Shown: positions 25,118 to 33,303, counted from the first letter of the stretch. The stretch is DNA of 64,000 nucleotides from Pseudomonas lalucatii (GCF_018398425.1 NZ_JADPMV010000002.1:744001-808000); one strand, 5' to 3'. Program-made: numbers and translations. Notes: generated by a model from the letters alone, not told the origin.

Positions 25118-26199
25118 GGCCGGATCTCCTGCTCAGCGGTGTTTAGGGTGAGCACACCGCCCAGGCCGCTGAGCAGCACGAAGCGCTGCGCATCCAGGGA
25201 CAGAATGGCGTTGAGCGGCGGCAACGGCTGACTGCTGCGTCGCACAGGCTTACCCTGCTGCCAGCCGAACACCTGCCCGGCCTGATCGACCAGATAGAGG
25301 GCGCCGTCGGCGGCCTGAGTCGAGGCGGTAAAGGAGGCGCCGTTGCCGCTATCCAGGCGCTGCCAGCTCTGGCCGCCATCACGGCTGTACAGCAAGCTGC
25401 CCTTGAGACCGGCAACCACCATCCGCTCGCCCAGCAACTCGGCGGTGAACAGGCTGCCGGCATATGGCAGTTCGACACGCGAGAAGCGTCCGCCGGCATC
25501 CTCGGAACGCAGCAGGATGCCGCGCTCACCGGCGACCAGCAGGTGCTCGCCGTTTCGCCGCACGGCGTAAAGATGATACCCGGAGGGGTTTTCCAGGCGG
25601 CTCATCCAGGAACTCCAGCTCTGGCCAAAATCCTCGGAGGCGAACGCCATGCCGTAGGCACCAACCACCAGCAGACGGCCCTGCTCGTCCAGATCCAGGT
25701 CGAGCAGCGGCTTGTCCGGGCCCTCCTCCACCAGCAACTGGGCGTTGCCCAGCAGATTGGCGTCGACAGTCTGCTCGGCATCGGCCAAGGCCAGTTCGGC
25801 AGCGCGGCGACCATCCAGGCGTAGCGTCCAGCTTTCGCCGCCATCCTCGCTGGTTAGCACCACACCGCCGTGACCAATCGCGGCCCCGCGCGCACCGACA
25901 AAGCGTACGGCAGTCAGGGTCACGCTGACGGGCACCTGGGCCTGTCGCCAGTGCGCCCCGGCATCGTCCGACAACAGCACCAGACCGCGCTCGCCTACCG
26001 CGACCAGACGCTGCTCGCCGCTGCGTGCGATCCCCAGCAGTACGGCCCGCGCCAGTTCAGCTTGAGTGGCCGTCAGCGCCGGCCTGGCCAGTGCCTCACC
26101 CACGTCGGCGGCCGGTAGCGCCGCCATCGTCACACTCGACATGACCCCCAGCAGGGAGCCCAGTACGCCGTGACGCAGTCTTTGCGTATTCCAGCTCAT
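25114..26199 (-). CDS. Exported YCF48/BNR-repeat beta-propeller protein
   Basis: A 361-residue protein with an N-terminal signal sequence (about residues 10-28) and a series of BNR/Asp-box motifs: SDDAGAHWRQ, SEDGGESWTL, SEDFGQSWSS, SEDAGGRFSR and SRDGGQSWQR. These form a beta-propeller related to photosystem II stability factor YCF48. In bacteria outside phototrophs it accompanies MMPL transporters and DUF1302/DUF1329 proteins, probably as a periplasmic assembly or docking factor. It is the first gene of the operon that includes the transporter and probably the oxygenase. A predicted activator-type promoter and a Crc/Hfq-like tract precede it. Confidence 0.85.
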   Translation of the reverse strand: MSWNTQRLRHGVLGSLLGVMSSVTMAALPAADVGEALARPALTATQAELARAVLLGIARSGEQRLVAVGERGLVLLSDDAGAHWRQAQVPVSVTLTAVRFVGARGAAIGHGGVVLTSEDGGESWTLRLDGRRAAELALADAEQTVDANLLGNAQLLVEEGPDKPLLDLDLDEQGRLLVVGAYGMAFASEDFGQSWSSWMSRLENPSGYHLYAVRRNGEHLLVAGERGILLRSEDAGGRFSRVELPYAGSLFTAELLGERMVVAGLKGSLLYSRDGGQSWQRLDSGNGASFTASTQAADGALYLVDQAGQVFGWQQGKPVRRSSQPLPPLNAILSLDAQRFVLLSGLGGVLTLNTAEQEIRP

Positions 26200-26220
26200 G
26201 AAACCAGCCTCACGATTTTA

Positions 26221-26228
26221 TTGTTGTT
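26221..26228 (-). promoter_or_regulatory. Crc/Hfq catabolite-activity-like motif before the YCF48 gene
   Basis: The minus strand reads AACAACAA followed by TAAAA, 22-29 bases before the ATG and just before the GAGG ribosome-binding site. Confidence 0.6.
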
Positions 26229-26261
26229 CTCAGGCCGGTCTCGCCGGCCACCTTGGCAGTG

Positions 26262-26325
26262 AGTGTATGGAGAGCCCGAATGCCCCAGCTAGACGCCAGG
26301 GTCTAATTCAGATATCTACAAAATG
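26262..26325 (-). promoter_or_regulatory. Predicted activator-dependent promoter with shared 23-bp element (copy 1)
   Basis: The element at 26303-26325 (plus-strand core CTAATTCAGATATCTA) matches the copy at 33200-33222 in 22 of 23 positions. Reading on the minus strand, a TACACT box (26262-26267) lies 35 bases downstream, with TAGCT where a -35 would be. A poor -35, plus an element centred near -58 from the expected start site, suggests an activator site. The palindromic AGATATCT is its core. Confidence 0.65.
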
Positions 26326-26346
26326 CAGGGCCAGCCTGGCCGCCAT

Positions 26347-26374
26347 AATGAAAAAAGGGGCCTGACGGCCCCTT
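26347..26374 (-). terminator. Intrinsic terminator after the DUF1329 gene
   Basis: On the minus strand the stem AAGGGGCC/GGCCCCTT with a four-base loop is followed by TTTTTTCATT. It closes the operon that starts at the OCD-family gene and lies upstream of the next promoter. Confidence 0.88.
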
Positions 26375-26402
26375 CTCGTTACACTTTTGCATCGCTAGCT
26401 AG

Positions 26403-27767
26403 TCAGCGCACGCTGCTTCCGGCCAGGCCGTCAGGCGAAAACACCTTCTCGTTGCCTGGTTCCTTGAGCACGTAGTGCTTGGGCTTGCTGTTGTTCAGCT
26501 GGGCCATGAAGGCGGTGTTGGCCAACAGGTCGTTGTAGCCGAAGCTGGAGATGGCCGTACCGGGCAGCTCCGGCACCACCATCAGCTGCGACCAGAGGGT
26601 ACGCCAGAGCTGACCCTTGGCATCCCAGCGGTCGGCCAGTACACACACCCAGGTATCCTCGTCGCAGTAGTATCGGCTCTTCGAGGCCTGGTGACGTTGA
26701 TCTGCGCGCACATTGGCTTCCACTACCCAGACCCGGTGCTTCTCCCAGCGCACATAATCCGGATTGAGGATATGCCCCTTGATCACCTCGGTGTCCTTGC
26801 TCGGCTGCAGCAGGCGGTTGGCATTGTAGGGGATGAACATTTCCTGCTTGCCGATCAGCGTCCAGTCGAAGCGGTCCAGGCGACCGGTCCAGGTATACAT
26901 CTCATCGAAGGTCATCACCCCAGCCGCGGCCGGCGTCGGCGTGTCGCAGCAGGCATTGGGCAGTTTGCGCACGCGGCGCTGGCCTTTGAGGTAAACCCAG
27001 GTCTGTAGCTTGTTCTGATCCAGGTACTCATGGGCCAGCAGCGCCTCACCCGCGCGCAGGGGCGGTCCTTCGTTGCGAATCGCCACCTGCCAGAACGGCC
27101 GGCCTTCGCCCTCGAACTGCTCCAGGTTGCTGTTCTCGATGTAGTACGGCAGCTGTTCGTTGACCACCGCATCGGTGACCAAAACCGCACGACCGTCGGC
27201 GAGGATCTGGTACCAGTTGTTGAAATGCTCGAATCGCGCGCCGCGCCAGCGCAGTACGTGGTTCCAGATCACCTCCTCGGCACTCTGCGGCAGCGGATAG
27301 GGAATGCCGCCGTAGACACCCTTGGGTACTCCGTCATCGAGGGTGCCACGGGTCGCGTTGGCCAGGGTATTGTCGTACACCCACTGCGGCGCAGCGGCCG
27401 TACGATGACTGGGGTAAACGTCGAGACGGAAGTCCGGGTACTTCTTCAGCATCGCTTGTACCCCCTCGGTGAGGTGCTCGGCGTGCTCGCCCATGTTCTG
27501 CGCGGTGATGGTAAACAGCGGTTTCTCGTCCTTAAACGGATCGCCGCGACGACCACCGGGAACATCGCCCGCGGTCGCGCTGGTCAGTCCACCGGTCCAG
27601 GCGGGGATGCTGCCATCGGCGTTGCCGGACTTCTCGGCACCGAAGGGGGTCAGCTCACCGTTCTGCAGGCGCTGAGCCTGATTTTCCGGTACCGCGGCGT
27701 GGCTTGGCAACGCGATGGCGCAGACCAGCAGCGTCAGTCTCTGGCCCATGGCAAGAAGCTTGTTCAT
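26403..27767 (-). CDS. DUF1329 (LolA/LolB-like) periplasmic protein
   Basis: A 454-residue protein with a signal peptide (MGQRLTLLVCAIALPSHAAV region) and the DUF1329 layout: GELTPFGAEKSGNADGSIPAWTGG just after the signal, YDNTLANATRGTLDDGVPKGVYGGIPYP, QRRVRKLPNACCDTPTPAAAG and KHRVWVVEANVRADQRHQASK. The fold is related to LolA/LolB lipid carriers. It is almost always encoded beside a DUF1302 protein, as here, and the pair is frequent near genes for uptake or use of hydrophobic compounds. The ATG at 27767 follows AGAGGAA and a Crc/Hfq-like tract. A role in carrying substrate across the periplasm is inference. Confidence 0.88.
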   Translation of the reverse strand: MNKLLAMGQRLTLLVCAIALPSHAAVPENQAQRLQNGELTPFGAEKSGNADGSIPAWTGGLTSATAGDVPGGRRGDPFKDEKPLFTITAQNMGEHAEHLTEGVQAMLKKYPDFRLDVYPSHRTAAAPQWVYDNTLANATRGTLDDGVPKGVYGGIPYPLPQSAEEVIWNHVLRWRGARFEHFNNWYQILADGRAVLVTDAVVNEQLPYYIENSNLEQFEGEGRPFWQVAIRNEGPPLRAGEALLAHEYLDQNKLQTWVYLKGQRRVRKLPNACCDTPTPAAAGVMTFDEMYTWTGRLDRFDWTLIGKQEMFIPYNANRLLQPSKDTEVIKGHILNPDYVRWEKHRVWVVEANVRADQRHQASKSRYYCDEDTWVCVLADRWDAKGQLWRTLWSQLMVVPELPGTAISSFGYNDLLANTAFMAQLNNSKPKHYVLKEPGNEKVFSPDGLAGSSVR

Positions 27768-27780
27768 GATGAATTCCTCT

Positions 27781-27788
27781 TTCTTGTT
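27781..27788 (-). promoter_or_regulatory. Crc/Hfq catabolite-activity-like motif before the DUF1329 gene
   Basis: The minus strand reads AACAAGAA, an exact AANAANAA match 14-21 bases before the ATG, touching the AGAGGAA ribosome-binding site. Confidence 0.6.
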
Positions 27789-27801
27789 GTCAGTCGACGG
27801 A

Positions 27802-29505
27802 TCAGAAGCTGCGGCGCACGGTGAAGGCGACGAAGTCGCGGTCATGGCGTGCCTGCTGGTAGCTGTACGAATTGCTGTCGTCCAGGAAACTGCCAGACGG
27901 CCCGAAGAAGCGCGTGTAGGCCAGGTTCATGTCCCAGGCGTTCATGTACAGGCCGCTAATGCCGATGGTGAAATCGCCACCGTTCTCCGGCGGAACCGCC
28001 GCAGGACCAAGCGGATTGCGCGAGCCGTCGGGCGTGAAACCGACGCCGACTGGCAGACTGATGTCCCAGCCAACCAGGGCCTGGCGATACACGGGCTCGA
28101 ACACCGCACGCATTGACCAGGAGTCGCGGGTGATGTTGGGATCGAGTGCCGCATCCTGGCCGGGAGCCGGCGCATCGCAGTTCTGCTTGCACTTGAGCAA
28201 ACGGGTCCAGGCCACTTCGGCGACCAGGCTGGCCTCGTTCCACAGCGGCGTGCGCGGCACCGTCCAGATACTCGACACGTTGATGTGTGCGGTATCGCCC
28301 ACCGCATAGGCCGGCCGGTCGCGGTTGTCGGCGGGTGCCGGTACGCCAGGGAACGGCAGCCCCGATGCATCGGCGGCATGGGTGGTGGCCAGCGACTGGT
28401 CCTTGCGGATAGACGCCTCCATAGCCAGGTTCAGCTCGCCGAAGCTGCGACTGACGCTGAAGCCATAGAGCTTGGTATCCTCGTGGTAAGCCAGGTAGTA
28501 GCTGGTCGGCAGCACCGGGCCGGGAAAGCCGAACGGCGTGCCTAGGCGCGTGACGATCTGCGGGTCCTTGTCGTGGAAACGCAAGGCGTAGAAGCCCAAG
28601 TCGTATTCGCCGACTTGCCAGCGCAGCTGCAGACCGAACTGCCTGGAGTCGCTGGCGTCCATGTCCGACTCGCGCAATGCGGAAAGCCCACTGACCGGGT
28701 CCAGCACCAGGCGCTCGGCGCCGGCGCCGACGATGTCGGACACCGACAGGTAGCTACCCGATGCCGGCAGACGGTTGTGCACGTAGCGGAATTGGTAGTA
28801 GGCGCCGAGAGTCAGGCTGTTGCTCAGTTGCCACTGGGCGGAAAGCTGCGGTACCGGCAGCACGAACTCCTTGGCCTCGGCGGTCGGGTCGTCGAGCAGG
28901 CGGGTGATGTCGAACGGGCTCTGCGCGCCGGCTACCGCGTTGTTGGCGAAGAACAGGCTTTCGCCCCAGACCAGCGAATGCTGGCCGAGACGCCCGGAAA
29001 GCTCGGTGTCGCCCAGCTGCATGCGGCCGAAGACGAAGGCGTCGCGCAATTCGATCTGACGCCCGTGCTGGTCGCGGGTCGAATCGGTGAACTCGTCATG
29101 TGCGCTGGACAGCTGGCTAGGAAAAGCGCCGCCAGCAAAGCCGGGGTTGTCGTTGTCGCGGTTGTAGACACTGTCGTACCAACCCACTGCGCTAACCCGC
29201 GCACCGAAGCCGAGCGGGTGGACGACATCCAGCTCGCTGAACAGCTCGCCCCGGTTGGAAACCAGGCCGGTACTGAAGTTGCGGTTGCCGTCGTCCAGGT
29301 TCGGGCTGGACAGCAGTTCACCTTCGCGCTCCTTGACCCGGAACACGGCCGAGTAGCGCAGGGAATTGGTCCAGTCGACCTTGAGGCCGTCTTCCGACTG
29401 CCAACTGAAGGCCGCCCAGCTCTGCGAGGGTGACAGCGCGCCGAATACCAGGACAGTGCCCAGGGCCGCTGGCAGACATATGCTCTTTTTCTCGTGCGAT
29501 TGCAT
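27802..29505 (-). CDS. DUF1302 outer-membrane protein
   Basis: A 567-residue predicted outer-membrane beta-barrel. It has a signal peptide ending near SQSWAAFSW, then alternating amphipathic strands rich in Tyr, Trp, Gly and Asn, with family segments such as DGLKVDWTNSLRYSAVFRV and LSGRLGQHSLVWGESLFFAN, and it ends in Phe as outer-membrane proteins do (VRRSF). DUF1302 and DUF1329 proteins co-occur and are linked by context to handling hydrophobic substrates. It lies 34 bases upstream of the DUF1329 gene. The leader has a near-match to the Crc motif (ACAACAATCATAAA). It is probably the entry pore or surface-binding component for the cluster's substrate. Confidence 0.88.
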   Translation of the reverse strand: MQSHEKKSICLPAALGTVLVFGALSPSQSWAAFSWQSEDGLKVDWTNSLRYSAVFRVKEREGELLSSPNLDDGNRNFSTGLVSNRGELFSELDVVHPLGFGARVSAVGWYDSVYNRDNDNPGFAGGAFPSQLSSAHDEFTDSTRDQHGRQIELRDAFVFGRMQLGDTELSGRLGQHSLVWGESLFFANNAVAGAQSPFDITRLLDDPTAEAKEFVLPVPQLSAQWQLSNSLTLGAYYQFRYVHNRLPASGSYLSVSDIVGAGAERLVLDPVSGLSALRESDMDASDSRQFGLQLRWQVGEYDLGFYALRFHDKDPQIVTRLGTPFGFPGPVLPTSYYLAYHEDTKLYGFSVSRSFGELNLAMEASIRKDQSLATTHAADASGLPFPGVPAPADNRDRPAYAVGDTAHINVSSIWTVPRTPLWNEASLVAEVAWTRLLKCKQNCDAPAPGQDAALDPNITRDSWSMRAVFEPVYRQALVGWDISLPVGVGFTPDGSRNPLGPAAVPPENGGDFTIGISGLYMNAWDMNLAYTRFFGPSGSFLDDSNSYSYQQARHDRDFVAFTVRRSF

Positions 29506-29587
29506 GGCTGTACCTGCTTTTATGATTGTTGTGGGGCCACGTAGTGGTGAATCGACCCGCCTCGCGGCGGGCCTGGTGTACTGGGCG

Positions 29588-31060
29588 TTACATCGGGGCG
29601 ACCCCGTCCCAGCACAGGTACTTGATCTCGAGGAACTCATCGATGCCGTAATGCGAGCCCTCGCGACCCAGACCGCTCTGCTTGATTCCGCCGAAAGGCG
29701 CGACCTCGCTGGAAATCAGGCCGGTATTGATACCGACCATGCCCGCCTCCAGCGCCTCGGCCGTGCGCCAGATACGCGCCGCATCCTTGCTGAACAGGTA
29801 GGCCGCCAGGCCGAACTGGGTGTCGTTGGCCATGGCGATGGCCTCAGCCTCATCGCGGAAACGCAGCAGTGGCAGCACCGGGCCGAACGTCTCCTCGCGG
29901 GCGATGGTCATGTCGAGCGTCGCCCCTGCCACCACGGTCGGCTCGAAGAAAGCACCGCCCAGGGCATGCCGCCGACCACCGGCGAAGATCTGAGCACCGC
30001 CGGCAATGGCATTGCGCAGATGCTCCTCGACCTTGGCCACGGCGGCTTCGTCGATCATCGGGCCGATCTGCACTCCATCCTCCAGACCGTTGCCGACCTT
30101 CAGCGCAGCGGTGCGTTCGGCCAGGCGCGCGGCCAGACGGTCGTAGATACCGTCCTGGATCAGCACTCGATTGGCGGCGATACACGACTGCCCGGTGTTG
30201 CGGAACTTGGCGTTAAGAATGCCCTCCAACGCCAGATCCAGATCAGCATCGTCGAAGACAATCAACGGCGCATTGCCGCCAAGCTCCATCGAGCACTTCT
30301 TGATGGTCTCGGCAGATTGCGCCAGCAGGACCCGGCCGACTTCGGTGGAGCCGGTGAAGGTGATCTTGCGCACCAGCTCGTGGCCGGTCAGCACGTTGCC
30401 CAGCGGACGTGTGGCGTTGCCGGTCAACACGCTGAACACTCCGGCCGGCACGCCGGCGCGATGCGCCAGCTCGGCCAGCGCCAGAGCGGTCAACGGTGTC
30501 TGGCTGGCCGGTTTCACCACCATCGAGCAACCGGCGGCCAGAGCCGGACCGGCCTTGCGGGTGATCATCGCCGCCGGGAAGTTCCACGGCGTGATGGCCG
30601 CGCATACGCCCACTGGCTGCTTCAGCGCGACGATGCGCTGGCTGTCCTTAGGCGCGGGAATCACGTCGCCGCGCACGCGCTTGGCCTCCTCGGCGAACCA
30701 TTGCAGGAAGGAGGCGGCGTAGTCGATCTCGCCACGCGCCTCGGCCAACGGCTTGCCCTCCTCCAGGGTGATCAGGGTGGCCAGGTCCTCCTTGTGCTCG
30801 ATCACCAGCTGATACCAGCGGTTGACCACCTCGGCGCGCTGCTTGGCGGTGACCTTGCTCCAGCGCAGGAAAGCAGCATGCGCCGTCTCGATGGCGCGCT
30901 TGGTCTCGGCCTCACGGCACACCGGCAGCTCGGCCAGCACCTCGCCATTGGCCGGGTTGCGCAGGGTGTAGGTGCCGTGCGGGGTCTGCGTTAGCCACTG
31001 GCCGTTGATATACGCGGCCTGGCGCAGCAGCGATTGGTCTTTCAGCAGTTCTAGGCTCAT
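29588..31060 (-). CDS. NAD(P)-dependent aldehyde dehydrogenase (GabD/SSADH-like)
   Basis: A 490-residue aldehyde dehydrogenase. The oxyanion Asn160 in TPWNFPAAMI, the general base Glu259 in MELGGNAP, the catalytic Cys293 in NTGQSCIAANR and the cofactor loop FTGSTEVG are all present. Overall sequence and length place it with succinate-semialdehyde dehydrogenases, but members with this look oxidise many carboxylated or aromatic aldehydes. In this operon it follows a DapA-family lyase, whose aldehyde product it could oxidise, much as NahF follows NahE in naphthalene degradation; that parallel is inference. The ATG at 31060 is chosen over a start ten codons upstream that overlaps the preceding gene. 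Confidence 0.9.
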   Translation of the reverse strand: MSLELLKDQSLLRQAAYINGQWLTQTPHGTYTLRNPANGEVLAELPVCREAETKRAIETAHAAFLRWSKVTAKQRAEVVNRWYQLVIEHKEDLATLITLEEGKPLAEARGEIDYAASFLQWFAEEAKRVRGDVIPAPKDSQRIVALKQPVGVCAAITPWNFPAAMITRKAGPALAAGCSMVVKPASQTPLTALALAELAHRAGVPAGVFSVLTGNATRPLGNVLTGHELVRKITFTGSTEVGRVLLAQSAETIKKCSMELGGNAPLIVFDDADLDLALEGILNAKFRNTGQSCIAANRVLIQDGIYDRLAARLAERTAALKVGNGLEDGVQIGPMIDEAAVAKVEEHLRNAIAGGAQIFAGGRRHALGGAFFEPTVVAGATLDMTIAREETFGPVLPLLRFRDEAEAIAMANDTQFGLAAYLFSKDAARIWRTAEALEAGMVGINTGLISSEVAPFGGIKQSGLGREGSHYGIDEFLEIKYLCWDGVAPM

Positions 31061-31070
31061 CGCTCGGCCC

Positions 31071-32090
31071 TCAGCACGGGAAGCGGCCAAGCAGGAACTG
31101 ACTGTCGTCGTCCGAGGTGCACTCGAGCTTCGACGCCACCAGCCCCTGGCGCAGGACCTTCATCAGGCGGTCGGGAATCCGCGCCGCTGGCGCACGCAGC
31201 GGGCCACCGTTGAAGCCGGCGAGCCAATCCATGTACTTCCAGTGAGTACGATTGATGTAGTTGGAACCCGGCATATAGGCACCGGTAGCCGCACCCACGG
31301 CGCCGCGCGCCGGTTGGATCTGCCAGTAGCGCTGCATGGCCTCTTCCCACTTGCCGCTGCGCGCCAGCTCGAAGGTCTTGGGGAAATGGTCGCCCATCCA
31401 CTGGGTATAACTGGTGCCAGAGAACTGCAGATCCATGAATTTCATCAGCGGGATGATGTCGCTCTCAATCGGGCAGCTGATGATGGTTTCCGCACCGAAG
31501 CGGTGGTAGGTCTCGATCAGCCCGGCGACATGCGGGAAACCCTGCTCGGCCTTGATCGCCACGATGTTCGGGCAATCGTCGAGCAGACGGCGGATCAGCT
31601 CCGGCGACATGCCCTGCGGGTGTACGCGCTCGAAGCCCCACAGCGGGATGGGGAACAGCATCACGGCCAGCTCGGTGGCATCGCAGAAGGCGCGGGTGTA
31701 GTCGTAGATATCCTGTTCGCTGGTCGGCCAGAAATTCGACGGATAAGACAGCAGGGCAATATCGGCGCCGGCCTTCTCGGCCAGCTTCACCGCGTCGATA
31801 TTCTCGGCGAGGGTGCCGAAACCCGCGTGGTAGAACAGACCGAGCTTGTCGCCGGCAGTGTCTTTGGCCCAGGCGGTGAACTGCGCGTTTTCCTCCGGGG
31901 TGATGGCCACCTCGGTGCACAGCAGGGTGTAGCTATAACCGAGACCGACGATCTTCTCGATATCGTGGCGGATGCCGCGCTCGTTCAGACGCTTGAGGTC
32001 GGCGCTGTAGCTGGGGATGGTCACCCCCGAGCAGCCCACCAGCATTTCTTTGGCCCAGGCACGGGCGTCCTGGCGTTTGTAGTTGGCCAT
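31071..32090 (-). CDS. DapA/NAL-family lyase (aldolase or hydratase-aldolase)
   Basis: A 339-residue protein of the dihydrodipicolinate synthase/N-acetylneuraminate lyase superfamily. The Schiff-base lysine is Lys180 in NIVAIKAEQG. The usual YNxP tyrosine is replaced (VMLFPIPLW) and the GTTGE loop reads LLCTEVAIT, so it is not a true DapA. The length and the family match pyruvate-dependent hydratase-aldolases of polycyclic aromatic pathways (NahE, PhdJ), but the active-site loops differ from what I know of those enzymes. The context (aldehyde dehydrogenase behind it, OCD-family protein ahead of it) fits release of an aldehyde from a side chain or ring remnant. ACGACAAGA precedes the ATG with CTAGGAG further upstream. 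Confidence 0.75.
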   Translation of the reverse strand: MANYKRQDARAWAKEMLVGCSGVTIPSYSADLKRLNERGIRHDIEKIVGLGYSYTLLCTEVAITPEENAQFTAWAKDTAGDKLGLFYHAGFGTLAENIDAVKLAEKAGADIALLSYPSNFWPTSEQDIYDYTRAFCDATELAVMLFPIPLWGFERVHPQGMSPELIRRLLDDCPNIVAIKAEQGFPHVAGLIETYHRFGAETIISCPIESDIIPLMKFMDLQFSGTSYTQWMGDHFPKTFELARSGKWEEAMQRYWQIQPARGAVGAATGAYMPGSNYINRTHWKYMDWLAGFNGGPLRAPAARIPDRLMKVLRQGLVASKLECTSDDDSQFLLGRFPC

Positions 32091-32108
32091 TCTTGTCGTT
32101 CTCCTAGT

Positions 32109-33134
32109 TCAGCGGTCGATCGTCACGACGCCCGCGGGAATGAGTTGGTAGCGATTGCCGGACAGCGCCTCACGCAGCAGCATCTCGGCGGTCACCACGT
32201 CCTGCAGGGCGGTGCCAACCGACTTGTAAATGACGATGTCGGAGGGGTTGCGGCGACCCGAAACCTGACCGGAGACGACCTGGTCGAGGCCCACCATCTT
32301 GCCCGCCACGTCCACGCCGTCGCGCGTGGCGACCAACGCATCACCAGTCTCGTGCAGCACTTCCTCGGGCATGTCGGCGACGATCAGGTCGGCGCGAGCC
32401 ATGGCCGCCGAGTCGACTTCGCGCTGCTCGGGCAGGGTCGAACCAATGGAGAGCACGATCATCCCCGGCCGCAGCCACTCGCCCAGCAGCACCGGAGACT
32501 CGTCGCGGCTGCGCGCAGCACACATCACCACATCGACGTCGCGGATCGCCGCCTGCGGGCTGTCTGCCGCCTCGATGGCCAGGCCGTTTTCGTCGCGAAA
32601 GTTCGCGGCAAACTTCTCACGGCTGCTCGGCGTCGGACTGAAGACCCGCGCCAGCGACACTTCGCGCACGGCTAGCAGGGCACTGAGCATGTTGCGTGCT
32701 ACCGACCCCGAACCGATGATGCCGACCCGCAACACCCCATCCGGCTTCACCGCATTGACCGCCACCACGGCGGTCGCCGCGGTACGCAGGTCGGTGATGC
32801 GATTGCCGTCGACCAGCGCGGCCAGTTCCATGGTTTCCTGTTTGAACAGGGAAATCAGGTAGCTGGCACGCTTGATCTTTGGAGAGGCGGCGATCAGCTT
32901 GCAGCCCATGTACTCGCCCGACGGCGATACTGCGCACAGGCTTCGCAGCCAGAAACCGTCCCCCCGGGCCATAGTGCGCGGCGGCACCATGGCGGGGTTG
33001 ATGGGCTTGGCGTAAGCGTCGGCCAACGCCGCCACGACCTTAGGCCACTCGGCCAGGGCAGCGACGTCCGCATCCCTGATGAAGGGGGTGGAAACCTCGA
33101 CCTTGTCGAGATTGAGTGATATTGCAACGTCCAT
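32109..33134 (-). CDS. Ornithine cyclodeaminase/mu-crystallin family protein
   Basis: A 341-residue protein with the family Rossmann segment RVGIIGSGSVARNMLSALL and the NAD-binding neighbour SLARVFSPTPSS, preceded by the N-terminal dimerisation domain with TMARGDGFWLRS and the GCKLIAASP/TDLRTAATAVVAVN motifs. Family members include ornithine cyclodeaminase, ketimine reductase and alanine or opine dehydrogenases, acting on imines or amino acids. Its presence at the head of the operon is unusual for simple aromatic hydrocarbon pathways and may mean that the substrate or an intermediate carries nitrogen. AGGAGG precedes the ATG at 33134; a start six codons upstream is less likely. The shared 23-bp promoter element lies upstream. 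Confidence 0.85.
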   Translation of the reverse strand: MDVAISLNLDKVEVSTPFIRDADVAALAEWPKVVAALADAYAKPINPAMVPPRTMARGDGFWLRSLCAVSPSGEYMGCKLIAASPKIKRASYLISLFKQETMELAALVDGNRITDLRTAATAVVAVNAVKPDGVLRVGIIGSGSVARNMLSALLAVREVSLARVFSPTPSSREKFAANFRDENGLAIEAADSPQAAIRDVDVVMCAARSRDESPVLLGEWLRPGMIVLSIGSTLPEQREVDSAAMARADLIVADMPEEVLHETGDALVATRDGVDVAGKMVGLDQVVSGQVSGRRNPSDIVIYKSVGTALQDVVTAEMLLREALSGNRYQLIPAGVVTIDR

Positions 33135-33159
33135 AGAATCCTCCTGAACCATGGGCCGG

Positions 33160-33222
33160 AGTCTATGAACGCTACTGGGTGTGAGCTACGTGAGTGGGCC
33201 TAATTCAGATATCTAGAAAATG
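33160..33222 (-). promoter_or_regulatory. Predicted activator-dependent promoter with shared 23-bp element (copy 2)
   Basis: The element at 33200-33222 has the plus-strand core CTAATTCAGATATCTA. On the minus strand a TAGACT box (33160-33165) lies 34 bases downstream and TAGCT stands near -35, mirroring copy 1 at 26262-26325. A start site about 33153 would leave a short leader carrying AGGAGG before the OCD-family gene. Confidence 0.65.
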
Positions 33223-33303
33223 AGAGGCGACTCACAGGTTCTACGCCACAGCAAGTTGCCTCAGTTGGTGTTGAAACCCACCATCTCCCCATGGAGCGTA
33301 ATC

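Noticed and set aside
31071..32090. Naming the DapA-family protein as NahE-type hydratase-aldolase or as DapA
   Set aside because: The Schiff-base lysine is present but the GTTGE loop and YNxP tyrosine are changed; neither name is supported by motifs alone.
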